Positions 54,164-62,965 of a stretch of 64,000 nucleotides of DNA are shown here, piece after piece (position 1 is the stretch's first letter; each line of letters starts with the position of its first letter). The position numbers were made by a program, and so were the translations under genes. Origin of the DNA: an uncultured Clostridium sp. (GTDB taxonomy: Bacteria > Bacillota > Clostridia > Clostridiales > Clostridiaceae); contig UQFE01000012.1 of assembly GCA_900540255.1 (NCBI GenBank), positions 1-64,000 on the forward strand. Reading direction: 5' to 3'. A model generated the notes under the pieces. It was not told the DNA's origin. It saw nothing but the letters and a program-made list of their open reading frames with translations, and ran no database searches.

Positions 54164-54353
54164 TAATATATTACCGATAGGATAAGTAGGAAAAGAGATA
54201 TAAATTATATAAATAAATTTATTAAAGTTCTTAAATATACATGAGAAAAAAAGAAAAAAATGTAGAAATTTTTACTAGAATAATATAAATTTTTAATGTA
54301 ATATATAGTTACTAAATTTTAAAATTTAAATATTAAATATATAGGAGGGAAAA

Positions 54354-55733
54354 ATGAATAGTACTTTTTTATCAGATTTTATAATGATTACAAGTTTTAA
54401 AACAGTAGCGTTTATTATTGTTCTTTTAGCTGTATTATTTGGTGTAAATGTTATGGCTAAGAAAAAAGTTAAATTTTCAACAAGAATGATAGTTTCAACT
54501 ATTGTTGGGTTAATATTAGGAGTAATAATTCAGGTAGTTGCAGGATTTCCAAATAATCCAGGAGAAGTTCAATGGATTACTGAAGTAAACAAGTGGTATG
54601 GACTTGTTGGTTATGGGTTTATGGATTTATTAAAGATGCTTGTAGTTCCTTTAATATTTGTATCTATTATTAGAGTTATTATAAATATGAAAGCTGAGGA
54701 AAATCTAGGAAAGTTAACAACAAGATCAATTTTAACATTATTAGGAACTACTACTATAGCAGCAATAGTAGGAGTTGTGGTAGGTAACCTGTTTAAGCTT
54801 GGAGTTTCTTCAACTATAATTGAAGGTACAAATGAAATTAGAGAAATAACTCCAGTTGTAGATACATTAAGAGGATTACTTCCATCTAATCCAGTTGCAG
54901 CAATGGCAGAAGGTAATGTAGTTGCTGTTGTAATATTTGCAGCTTTTATTGGTAACTCAATGAAAATATTAAATAAAAAATATAGTGATGTAATTCAACC
55001 AGTAACTGATTTAGTTAATGCATCATATAAGATTATCACTAGTCTTGCTATGACTGTAATTAAATTTATGCCTTATGCTGTAGTTGCTTTACTTGCAAAT
55101 ACAATTGCAGGAAGAGGAATATCAGCAATAAAAGAAGTTGTTGGATTTATACTTGCACTTTATGTAAGTATTATTATAGTATTTATAATTCATTTAATAA
55201 TAATAGCTATATTAGGATTAAATCCTATTATTTATGTAAAAAATGCAATGGAACCATTAATATTAGCATTTACTTCTCGTTCTAGCCTTGGTACTTTACC
55301 AGTTACTATAGAAGCATTAACTGATAAAATGGGTGTTGATAATGGAATAGCTTCATTTGTTGGAAGTTTAGGGTCTAATATGGGGATGAATGGATGTGCT
55401 GCAATTTATCCAGCATTAATGGCAGTTACATTAGCTAATATGTCAGGAACTAAAATGGATGTTAGCTTCTATGGAATGCTTATTGTAATAATTGTAATTG
55501 GATCATTAGGTATTGCTGGACTGCCAGGAAGTGCAACAATGGCTGTTTCTGTTGCAATATCAGGTATGGGAATGGGTGCATATTTCCCATTAGCTGGAGG
55601 AATAATTGCAATTGATCCAATATTAGATATGGGTCGTACTATGTTAAACGTAAATGGAACAATGGTTACTGCAGTTGCTGTAGGTAAAAGTTTCAATAAA
55701 GTAGACAAAGAAATATATAATAAAGACAAATAA
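54354..55733 (+). CDS. Dicarboxylate/amino acid:cation symporter, probably cystine (TcyP-like)
   Basis: A 459-residue DAACS-family symporter. The first re-entrant loop is FTSRSSLGTLPVT and the later GSNMGMNGCAAIYPA resembles the QNGCAGIYPA segment of TcyP cystine transporters, where glutamate carriers read NMDGTA. About eight helices and two re-entrant loops are expected. It probably imports L-cystine with sodium or protons; a dicarboxylate is the alternative. GGAGGGAAAA precedes the ATG. Confidence 0.82.
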   Translation: MNSTFLSDFIMITSFKTVAFIIVLLAVLFGVNVMAKKKVKFSTRMIVSTIVGLILGVIIQVVAGFPNNPGEVQWITEVNKWYGLVGYGFMDLLKMLVVPLIFVSIIRVIINMKAEENLGKLTTRSILTLLGTTTIAAIVGVVVGNLFKLGVSSTIIEGTNEIREITPVVDTLRGLLPSNPVAAMAEGNVVAVVIFAAFIGNSMKILNKKYSDVIQPVTDLVNASYKIITSLAMTVIKFMPYAVVALLANTIAGRGISAIKEVVGFILALYVSIIIVFIIHLIIIAILGLNPIIYVKNAMEPLILAFTSRSSLGTLPVTIEALTDKMGVDNGIASFVGSLGSNMGMNGCAAIYPALMAVTLANMSGTKMDVSFYGMLIVIIVIGSLGIAGLPGSATMAVSVAISGMGMGAYFPLAGGIIAIDPILDMGRTMLNVNGTMVTAVAVGKSFNKVDKEIYNKDK

Positions 55734-55747
55734 ATATAATTTTATAG

Positions 55748-55792
55748 AAAAAGCACTATAACTTTTGGTTATGGGCTTTTTGTATTTTTAGA
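55748..55792 (+). terminator. Terminator of the symporter gene
   Basis: AAAAAGC pairs with GCTTTTT and ATAAC with GTTAT inside (a small asymmetric bulge), followed by GTATTTTTA. Confidence 0.7.
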
Positions 55793-55921
55793 GTAAAATT
55801 TATATAAAATTTACTCTAAAAATAGAGAATATTAATGTTAGTATCTTTTGATATATAGGAAAATGTAGTAGAATAATAATTATGTATTATATATGTTTAA
55901 TCTATGATGGGAGATAAATGG

Positions 55922-58135
55922 ATGGTAAGCAAAAAGAAAATCAAAAATAATAACAAAAAAACATTAAACTATAAGCAAAGAGTAAGTTTAGTTTACCTTA
56001 TAGTGTTTTGCTTATTAGGTTTATTAGTTGCCAGATTGGGATGGCTAACTTTAGTAAAGGGAAGATATTTAGAAGCTAAGGCAAATACAGAGTGGCAGAA
56101 GGAAATAAGTGTAACTGCAACTAGGGGTGATATCTTAGATAGAAATGAATCTATATTAGTATCTTCAGCAAATGTTTATCGATTAGATTTTGATTTAGAT
56201 GCCATTAAAACTCATATGAAAAAGAGTGAAGTAACTAAAGAAGAAATAGCAAAGCAAATTTCAGGTGTTGTTTCAGAAGTAAGTTATGATGATATTTTAA
56301 AGGCATTAAATAGAAAAAATAGTGATGGAAGTGATGCAACATATGCACCATTAGTAAGAGGAATTACTAAGGATATTGCAGATAGTGCAGATGATTTAGA
56401 TATATATGGTTTAATAGTATCTAGGGATGTTAAGAGATATTATCCTAATGGAAATTTTTTAGCAAGTGCATTAGGGGGAATTAATTCAGAAGGAGTAGGC
56501 TTAACAGGTATAGAATTACAATATGATGAATATTTGGCTGGTATATCAGGAATGAAAATTGGTGGTTATGATAGTTGGGGAAATAGACTTCCTTTTGAAA
56601 CATATAAATTTACACCACCTATAGATGGTAATGATATAGTATTAACGGTAGATGAAAATTTACAATATGTAGCTGAAAAGATAGCACAAAAGGGATTGAA
56701 AGAACATAATGCAAAAGGTGTTCATGTTCTTATAACGGATCCTAATAATGGAGAAATTCTTGCAATGGTAAATAAGCCAGATTATGATCCAAACACTCCA
56801 TACATGGGATATGAGTCCTTTGATGGAGAAACTGAAAATGATCAAATACAAAATATGTGGAGAAATTGGCTTGTAAGTGATACGTTTGAGCCAGGGTCTA
56901 CATTTAAAATAGTTACTATGATTGCAGCACTGCAAGAAGGAGTAGTTAGTGATAGTGATACATTTGTATGTAATGGTGGAGTTAAATTTGGAAATACAAC
57001 AGTTAAATGCTGGAAACGTGAAGGCCATGGAACTCAAACTTTAGCTGAAGTATTAAAAAATTCTTGTAATGTTGGAATGATGGAAATTGGAGAAAGACTT
57101 GGAATTGAAAAGCTAAATGAATATATTTATAAATTAGGTTTTGGTAAAACAACGGGAATTGATTTACCAGGAGAAGCATCAGGCATAGTTAAATCAAGTG
57201 ATACAGTTTCTGCTATAGATTTAGCAACAATATCATTTGGACAAACTAATACAGTAACATCATTACAACTTATGGCAGCTTTTAATGCGATTGCAAATGG
57301 TGGAGATTTAATACAACCACATATAGTAAAGGAAATTTCTCATGAAGATGAAGGTGGAAATAGAGTAATAGATGAAGAAGTAAAGGTTAGTGTAAAAAAA
57401 GATTTATTAACAGATTCAAGCACTGCATTAATTAGAAGTTATTTAGAAAGGACTGTAACTAAAGATGGGCCAGATGGTGCATTTGTACAAGGATATAATG
57501 TTGGAGGAAAAACTGGTACAGCACAAAAAGTTGATCCTAATACAGGAACTTATTCAAAGGATAAATATATTTCATCTATGATAGCGCTTGCACCAATAGA
57601 AAATCCACAAATAACAGTATTTATAGCTGTAGATGAACCAAGTAATGGAGCTTATTATGGAGGGGAAGTTGCAGCGCCATTAATGAAAGAGTTATTTGAG
57701 GAAGTGTTTAAATATATGGATTCTCCTTTGGCAAAAGAAAGATTTTCAATTTATAAAAATGTAATAATTCCAGATGTAAGAGGAAAATCTATTGATGAAG
57801 CAAAACAAATATTAAAAGCCAATAATCTTGAAGCAGAAATTAAAGGAAATGGTAAAACTATAGTTTCAATGGAAACTTATCCAGGATCAACTGTTAAAGA
57901 AGGCACAACTATTACTATAACAGCAAAAGATAGTAATCAAATTAATAAAGAAGTCATAATGCCAGACTTAAAAGGAAGCACAAAGGAATTTGCTAGTGAA
58001 ATTTTAAATAATTTAGGGATTATATGTGAATTTGAAGGAGAAGGAAATGTTCATTCTCAAAGTATAGCAAGTGGGAATAAGGTGGTTAAAGGAACTAAAG
58101 TTACTATAACACTAAATAAAGAATTTGAGTATTAA
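55922..58135 (+). CDS. Class B penicillin-binding protein, SpoVD-like, with PASTA domains
   Basis: A 737-residue transpeptidase: basic N-terminus, one membrane helix (about 20-42), a dimerisation domain with RGDILDRN, the transpeptidase motifs STFK (S326-K329), SCN (KNSCNVGM) and KTGT (GGKTGTAQK), then two PASTA repeats (from about 610, IPDVRGKSIDEAKQIL and MPDLKGSTKEFASEIL). PASTA tails on a class B PBP are typical of SpoVD and PBP2x. I start it at the ATG at 55922, eight bases after GGGAG; an ATG pair at 55904 would include that site. It is paired with the SEDS gene that follows, as transpeptidase and glycosyltransferase. Confidence 0.88.
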   Translation: MVSKKKIKNNNKKTLNYKQRVSLVYLIVFCLLGLLVARLGWLTLVKGRYLEAKANTEWQKEISVTATRGDILDRNESILVSSANVYRLDFDLDAIKTHMKKSEVTKEEIAKQISGVVSEVSYDDILKALNRKNSDGSDATYAPLVRGITKDIADSADDLDIYGLIVSRDVKRYYPNGNFLASALGGINSEGVGLTGIELQYDEYLAGISGMKIGGYDSWGNRLPFETYKFTPPIDGNDIVLTVDENLQYVAEKIAQKGLKEHNAKGVHVLITDPNNGEILAMVNKPDYDPNTPYMGYESFDGETENDQIQNMWRNWLVSDTFEPGSTFKIVTMIAALQEGVVSDSDTFVCNGGVKFGNTTVKCWKREGHGTQTLAEVLKNSCNVGMMEIGERLGIEKLNEYIYKLGFGKTTGIDLPGEASGIVKSSDTVSAIDLATISFGQTNTVTSLQLMAAFNAIANGGDLIQPHIVKEISHEDEGGNRVIDEEVKVSVKKDLLTDSSTALIRSYLERTVTKDGPDGAFVQGYNVGGKTGTAQKVDPNTGTYSKDKYISSMIALAPIENPQITVFIAVDEPSNGAYYGGEVAAPLMKELFEEVFKYMDSPLAKERFSIYKNVIIPDVRGKSIDEAKQILKANNLEAEIKGNGKTIVSMETYPGSTVKEGTTITITAKDSNQINKEVIMPDLKGSTKEFASEILNNLGIICEFEGEGNVHSQSIASGNKVVKGTKVTITLNKEFEY

Positions 58136-58156
58136 TTATATTCTGAGGAAGGTAAT

Positions 58157-59368
58157 ATGAAAAATAATGGGAAAAATATAAAAAAGGGAAATGTAAGGAA
58201 AAAGAAAAAAATTAGAAAGAAAAATAAATATAAAGGGATAGATTTATATATATTTTGTTCTGTCTTAGTATTAGTTGCTATTGGAATAATAATGGTTTTT
58301 TCAGCAAGTTATTATGATGCATTATATAAGCATAAAAATGTTTTTTATTTTTTAAGTAAAGAGTTAACATGGGCTCCAGTGGGATTAATAGCTATGCTTA
58401 TATTTACATTTGTTGATTATCATTTTTGGAAAAAGGTAGCACTTCCAGGGTATGTAATAACGCTTATAACTTTAATTGCAGTTTTATTTATAGGTAGTAA
58501 TATTAATGGGGCAACTCGTTGGATTAAAATTATGGGAGTGTCATTTCAACCATCAGAACTTGCGAAATATATGATTGTATTCTTTCTAGCAATGGTTATT
58601 GAACAATATGGACAAATTAAAGAAAAGTGGTTTGCTTCAATAATATACTTATCATTTGCATTAGTATTTTCAGGATTGGTTTTGGCGGAAAATAACTTAA
58701 GTATTTCAGCTATTATAATGTTTGTAGCATTTATTATAGTTTTTTCAGAAGGAATGAGTGGAAAAATCACTGGTATATTAATGGGGTTAGGTGGAATAGG
58801 AGTTTTAATAGCTATTGTTACTTCTGGTTATAGAATGAAGAGATTTATAAGCTTTATAAATCCTTGGAAATATGCAACTGATGAGGGGTATCAATTAGTT
58901 CATTCACTTTATGCAATAGGGACAGGTGGCTTATTTGGTGTTGGATTAGGAAATTCTAAGCAAAAGGCATTATATATGCCTGAACCACATAATGATTTTA
59001 TTTTTGCAATTATATGTGAAGAATTAGGGCTTATTGGAGCTATAATAATAATTTCTGTATTTTTAGTATTAATAGTAGCAGGAATTAATGTTGCAATGAG
59101 AGCTAAAGATAAATATGGTAGGCTTTTAGCTACTGGTATTATTTCTGTAATAGCTGTGCAAGTTGTAATTAATATAGCTGTTGTTACTGGAAGTATGCCA
59201 GTTACAGGAGTACCTTTACCATTTATAAGCTATGGTGGAACATCACTTGTGTTTAATTTAGCTGCAATTGGAGTATTGCTTAATATATCAAGTCAAACAA
59301 AAACACATAAGGATGAAATGCAAGAGAAAATAGAAAGAAAGAGAATAAAAAGCAAAATGAATATTTAA
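58157..59368 (+). CDS. SEDS-family peptidoglycan polymerase (SpoVE/FtsW-like)
   Basis: A 403-residue membrane protein: a very basic N-terminus, about ten helices, GIIMVFSASYYDA, GVSFQPSELAKYMIVFFLA, FINPWKYATDEGYQLVHSLYAIGTGGLFGVGLG and the loop PEPHNDFIFAIICEELGLIG. The conserved SEDS pattern is complete. It polymerises glycan strands with the partner PBP encoded 21 bases upstream. The pair lies away from mur genes, so this is a separate SpoVD/SpoVE-like locus, perhaps for sporulation, perhaps a second division pair. Confidence 0.9.
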   Translation: MKNNGKNIKKGNVRKKKKIRKKNKYKGIDLYIFCSVLVLVAIGIIMVFSASYYDALYKHKNVFYFLSKELTWAPVGLIAMLIFTFVDYHFWKKVALPGYVITLITLIAVLFIGSNINGATRWIKIMGVSFQPSELAKYMIVFFLAMVIEQYGQIKEKWFASIIYLSFALVFSGLVLAENNLSISAIIMFVAFIIVFSEGMSGKITGILMGLGGIGVLIAIVTSGYRMKRFISFINPWKYATDEGYQLVHSLYAIGTGGLFGVGLGNSKQKALYMPEPHNDFIFAIICEELGLIGAIIIISVFLVLIVAGINVAMRAKDKYGRLLATGIISVIAVQVVINIAVVTGSMPVTGVPLPFISYGGTSLVFNLAAIGVLLNISSQTKTHKDEMQEKIERKRIKSKMNI

Positions 59369-59399
59369 TAATTAAATGAAATAATGGAGTAAAGGGATT

Positions 59400-59702
59400 A
59401 TGGATATTTTTAGTTTATTAAATAATGATATATCAGGATTAAGTGAAGAAGAAAGAAGAATTGCTGAAAAGTTTAATGAAGATTTAAGGAAAAAAATAAT
59501 AGATGATTTAGCAAAATGTGAAATTAATGAAATTATAAATGAATTAAAATCAGATGAAGAAAATTTTAAAGCTAAATTAGCAGATATCTTAATAAATGGG
59601 AAAAAGGGATATATAAATATGCCTACCAAAACTTTAATAGATATATATCTTGATAAAAGTAATGAGGTAGATTTTATAAAATTAATTGAAAGCATAAGAT
59701 AG
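59400..59702 (+). CDS. Hypothetical protein, 100 residues
   Basis: A charged, mainly helical protein with no membrane segment, cysteine cluster or signal peptide (SEEERRIAEKFNEDLRKKI, then DEENFKAKLADILI and a short C-terminal part). It starts after AAAGGGATT, 31 bases after the SEDS gene. I do not recognise it. It may be the last gene of the PBP-SEDS unit. Confidence 0.6.
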   Translation: MDIFSLLNNDISGLSEEERRIAEKFNEDLRKKIIDDLAKCEINEIINELKSDEENFKAKLADILINGKKGYINMPTKTLIDIYLDKSNEVDFIKLIESIR

Positions 59703-59755
59703 AAGCTCTCATACTTAGAGTGTTATAGAAAATAATAAAATAAAAATTGTAGTAA

Positions 59756-59878
59756 CTTAAAATAATTAAAAAGAATAAGATAGTAAACATCTCTTATATA
59801 AATTTTATTTTAGATTTTGTGGAAGACAATACTGATGCAGAACTTATAAAAATAGAAGAGGAAGTAACTGAATTTTAA
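59756..59878 (+). pseudogene. Possible gene fragment
   Basis: An open frame without a start codon encodes about 40 residues ending LDFVEDNTDAELIKIEEE-VTEF and TAA at 59876-59878. Its codon use looks protein-like (acidic, no low complexity) compared with the flanks. It could be the tail of a decayed gene. No homology is recognised. The rest of 59703-59915 is A/T-rich and featureless. Confidence 0.25.
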
Positions 59879-59915
59879 ATCTTTGAATAAGGTGAAAAAT
59901 TTTATAAAGAAATTA

Positions 59916-59944
59916 TTGACAAAAAGGAAGAACTATTATATATT
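59916..59944 (+). promoter_or_regulatory. Promoter of the methionine transport operon
   Basis: TTGACA (59916-59921), 17 bases and TATATT (59939-59944), about 30 bases ahead of the riboswitch. Confidence 0.82.
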
Positions 59945-59973
59945 ATTATTAACAAAACAAGTTAATATTTGAA

Positions 59974-60147
59974 TCTTATCCAGAGTGGTGGAGGGACTGG
60001 CCCTGTGAAACCCGGCAACCTGTCAATAGTGACAAGTGATAAGTGACAAGTGACAAATTTAAATTAATGATTTGTCACTTGTCACTTGTCACTTGCAACT
60101 GGTAGACGTGGTGCTAATTCCTGCAGTTTTATAACTGAATGATGAGA
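59974..60147 (+). promoter_or_regulatory. SAM-I riboswitch (S-box) with a lengthened P3 arm
   Basis: P1 is TCTTATC (59974-59980) with GATGAGA (60141-60147). The core is unmistakable: CAGAGTGGTGGAGGGACTGG, then CCCTGTGAAACCCGGCAACC, and GGTGCTAATTCCTGCAG before P4. SAM binding favours the terminator at 60171-60207. The P3 arm, usually short, here carries a 26-base-pair extension of heptad repeats (60033-60095). Confidence 0.97.
60028..60095. repeat. Heptad-repeat hairpin in the tip of riboswitch P3
   Basis: Four tandem heptads AGTGACA, AGTGATA, AGTGACA, AGTGACA (60028-60055) are followed by a loop and three copies of TGTCACT (60073-60093). Bases 60033-60058 can pair with 60070-60095 in one 26-base stem containing a single G:T pair, closed by an 11-base loop. 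Confidence 0.93.
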
Positions 60148-60170
60148 GAGTAAATTAGTAGTGAATTTTA

Positions 60171-60207
60171 TAGCGCGCTTGAGTTTATTCTCTAGCGTGT
60201 TTTTTTG
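60171..60207 (+). terminator. Riboswitch-controlled terminator ahead of metN
   Basis: GCGCGCT pairs with AGCGTGT (two G:T pairs), with GAG/CTC inside, then seven T. GAGAGAGTAAAT next to P1 (from 60144) can pair with the loop and right arm (GTTTATTCTCT) to form the antiterminator. Confidence 0.85.
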
Positions 60208-60251
60208 TTTATTTAAATTGACTACTTAGTAAAATATGGAGGTGGACATCT

Positions 60252-61217
60252 ATGATTAAAATGCAAAATGTAAAGAAAAGTTTTGAAAATACAGAAGTGT
60301 TAAAAGATATTTCCTTAAATATAAGCGAAGGTGAAATTTATGGACTTATAGGTCATAGTGGAGCTGGAAAATCTACTCTTTTAAGATGTATAAATGCATT
60401 AGAAGATTATAATGAAGGTTCAGTTAAAGTTATGGACAAAGAAGTAAGGCTTTTAAGTGAAAAGGGTAAAAGAGAATTAAGAAAAGAATTAGGTATGATA
60501 TTTCAAGGATTTAATCTTCTAAGTAGAAAAAATGTATTTCAAAATGTAGCTTTACCATTAGAGGTATGGGGATATGATAAATCATTTATAAATAAAAGGG
60601 TTAATGAGTTACTTGAAGTTGTAGGTCTTTCAGAAAAGGCAAAGAGTAAGCCATCAGAATTAAGCGGTGGTCAAAAACAAAGAGTAGCAATTGCAAGAGC
60701 ATTAGCATTAGAGCCTAAAATACTTTTATGTGATGAAGCAACATCAGCATTAGATCCTAAAACAACTAAGGATATTCTTGCATTATTAGAAGATATTAAT
60801 AAAAAATTAGGAATTACTATAGTTATTGTTACACATCAAATGGAGGTTGTAAAACAAATATGCCAAAAGGTTGCTTTGCTTCAAGGGGGAGTACTTGTAG
60901 CAGAAGGGAAAGCAGAAGAAGTATTCCTTAAACCAGAAGTGTCATTAAAGAAATTCTTGGGAGAAGAAGATGATGATGATGCATTACCTAAAAGTGGGGT
61001 AAATATTAAGTTATTCTTCCCTAGTGATTCTTCAGAAAATGCTCTTATAACAAAGATGGCAAGAGAACTTAATATTGATTTTTCAATAGTTGGAGGAAAG
61101 TTAGAGAAGTTTAGAAATAATGTTTTAGGAACATTAACTATAAATATAAATGAAAAAGATAGAGAAGAAGTAATGAAATATTTATCATCAAAAGATATTA
61201 TATTGGAGGTGTTATAA
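60252..61217 (+). CDS. metN: Methionine ABC transporter ATP-binding protein
   Basis: A 321-residue ABC ATPase: Walker A GHSGAGKST (34-42), LSGGQKQRVAIARAL, Walker B ILLCDEATSALDP, and a C-terminal NIL domain (about 245-321) that binds methionine for trans-inhibition. It powers uptake of D/L-methionine. First gene behind the SAM-I riboswitch; GGAGGTGGACATCT before the ATG. Its stop is one base from the metI start. Confidence 0.95.
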   Translation: MIKMQNVKKSFENTEVLKDISLNISEGEIYGLIGHSGAGKSTLLRCINALEDYNEGSVKVMDKEVRLLSEKGKRELRKELGMIFQGFNLLSRKNVFQNVALPLEVWGYDKSFINKRVNELLEVVGLSEKAKSKPSELSGGQKQRVAIARALALEPKILLCDEATSALDPKTTKDILALLEDINKKLGITIVIVTHQMEVVKQICQKVALLQGGVLVAEGKAEEVFLKPEVSLKKFLGEEDDDDALPKSGVNIKLFFPSDSSENALITKMARELNIDFSIVGGKLEKFRNNVLGTLTININEKDREEVMKYLSSKDIILEVL

Positions 61218-61218
61218 G

Positions 61219-61866
61219 ATGGATAGTAAAATTATTGATGTTATGATTCAAGCTGTTGGACAAACAGTTTATATGGTGTTTTTCTCAACATTATTTGCAA
61301 GTATATTAGGGTTTATACTAGGGATAGTTGTAACTGTTACATCTCCAAAAGGATTAAAGCCAAATAAGATAATATATAATGTATTAGATTTAATAATAAA
61401 TGTATTAAGAAGTTTTCCATTTATAATTTTAATAGTATTTATTATTCCATTAACTAGAGCTATTGTAGGTACACCAATAGGTGAAGCAGCAGCAATAGTG
61501 CCATTAACAATAGCAGCAGCTCCGTTTGTTGCAAGAATAATTGAATCATCTTTAAAGGAAGTTGATTCAGGCGTAATAGAAGCTGCAAAATCATTTGGTG
61601 CATCAAATACTCAAATAATATTTAAAGTAATGTTAAAAGAAGCAGTACCATCAATTATATCAGGATTAACTTTAACTATTATAAATATAATAGGATATTC
61701 AGCAATGGCAGGAAGTGTTGGAGCTGGAGGATTAGGAAAAGTAGCAATAAGTTATGGGTATCAAAGATATCAAACGGATGTAATGATAGTTACAGTAATT
61801 ATTTTAATAATAATGGTTCAAGGGCTTCAAAGCTTAGGTAATTATTTATATAAAAAATTAAGTTAA
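61219..61866 (+). CDS. metI: Methionine ABC transporter permease
   Basis: A 215-residue permease with about five helices. The family landmarks are TVYMVFFSTLFASILGFILG, NVLRSFPFIILIVFIIPLTR and the EAA loop KEVDSGVIEAAKSFGASNTQI. It works with MetN and MetQ. GGAGGTGTTATAAG lies before the ATG. Confidence 0.95.
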   Translation: MDSKIIDVMIQAVGQTVYMVFFSTLFASILGFILGIVVTVTSPKGLKPNKIIYNVLDLIINVLRSFPFIILIVFIIPLTRAIVGTPIGEAAAIVPLTIAAAPFVARIIESSLKEVDSGVIEAAKSFGASNTQIIFKVMLKEAVPSIISGLTLTIINIIGYSAMAGSVGAGGLGKVAISYGYQRYQTDVMIVTVIILIIMVQGLQSLGNYLYKKLS

Positions 61867-61903
61867 TTAAAATATTTATGATAAATTTAGGGGGAATTTA
61901 AAA

Positions 61904-62722
61904 ATGAAAAAGAGAAGTATTTTAACTGCTATAGTAGCAGGAATATTATCAATTGGATTAATTGGATGTGGAGGTAGTAATTCTTCAAATGGGGATGATA
62001 AAGTAATAAAAGTTGGGGTATCACCAGTTCCTCATGAAGAAATAATGGAAGTTGCAAAGCCACTTTTAGAAGCAAAAGGATATAAAGTAGAAATAGTTGA
62101 ATTTACTGATTATGTATTACCAAATACATCATTAGAAAATGGGGAATTAGATGCAAATTACTTTCAACATATTGCATACTTGAATTCATTTAATGCAGAT
62201 AATGGAACACATTTAACATATACAGCAGAAATTCACTTAGAGCCAATGGGAGCTTTTTCAAAAAAATATAAAAGTGTAGATGAGGTTGAAGAGGGAGCAT
62301 TAGTAGCAGTACCAGATGATCCATCGAATGAAGCAAGAGCTTTAAGAGTATTAGCAGCAGCTGGATTAATTGAAGTTAAGGATGGAGAATTAATAACTAT
62401 AGCTGATATTACTTCAAATCCTAAAAACTTAGAATTTAAGGAATTAGAAGCAGCTACTTTACCAAGAGTTTTAGAAGATGTTGATATAGCAGTTATTAAT
62501 GGTAATTATGCTTTAGAAGCTGGTCTTGATGTTAATAAAAATGCATTTTATGCAGAAGATAAAAATATAGAAAGCTTAAAAGAAAGAAGAAATATTTTAG
62601 CTGTTAAAGAGGGGAATGAAAATACTCAAAAAATTAAAGATTTAACAGAAGCTCTTACTTCAGAAGAAGTTAGAGATTTTATAAATGAAAAATATAAAGG
62701 CGCAGTTGTACCAGTATTTTAA
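61904..62722 (+). CDS. metQ: Methionine-binding lipoprotein
   Basis: A 272-residue NlpA/MetQ-family lipoprotein. The lipobox is LIGC with C22 as the lipidated residue. VGVSPVPHEEIMEVAKPLLE, ELDANYFQHIAYL and the ligand segment AVINGNYALEAGL follow the family. It captures methionine outside the membrane. It lies 37 bases after metI and before a terminator. Unlike the iron-binding protein at 44614, it has a normal lipobox. Confidence 0.95.
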   Translation: MKKRSILTAIVAGILSIGLIGCGGSNSSNGDDKVIKVGVSPVPHEEIMEVAKPLLEAKGYKVEIVEFTDYVLPNTSLENGELDANYFQHIAYLNSFNADNGTHLTYTAEIHLEPMGAFSKKYKSVDEVEEGALVAVPDDPSNEARALRVLAAAGLIEVKDGELITIADITSNPKNLEFKELEAATLPRVLEDVDIAVINGNYALEAGLDVNKNAFYAEDKNIESLKERRNILAVKEGNENTQKIKDLTEALTSEEVRDFINEKYKGAVVPVF

Positions 62723-62790
62723 TTTAAAAGCAATAAATATTATAATAATTAATAGGGGAGTTAATTATTACAAAGGGGCTTAAGATAGGT

Positions 62791-62830
62791 AAGGGATTTA
62801 CATTGAAGTTTGTAAATCCCTTTTAGTATT
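62791..62830 (+). terminator. Terminator of the methionine operon
   Basis: AAGGGATTTACA pairs with TGTAAATCCCTT around a ten-base loop, followed by TTAGTATTTT. Confidence 0.87.
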
Positions 62831-62965
62831 TTAAAATTAAAGTATGTAAATACAAGCTTTTAAATTTAATATAAATAAAGTATACTGTATATTATGTATA
62901 AATATAGATGTATTAATGAGCAAGCAAGATAAATTTAAACTTTTTTGAAAGAAAGGGGACAAGTT

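Noticed and set aside
60028..60095. CRISPR array or phage repeat
   Set aside because: Units are seven bases, without spacers, arranged as the two arms of one hairpin inside the P3 of a SAM-I riboswitch.
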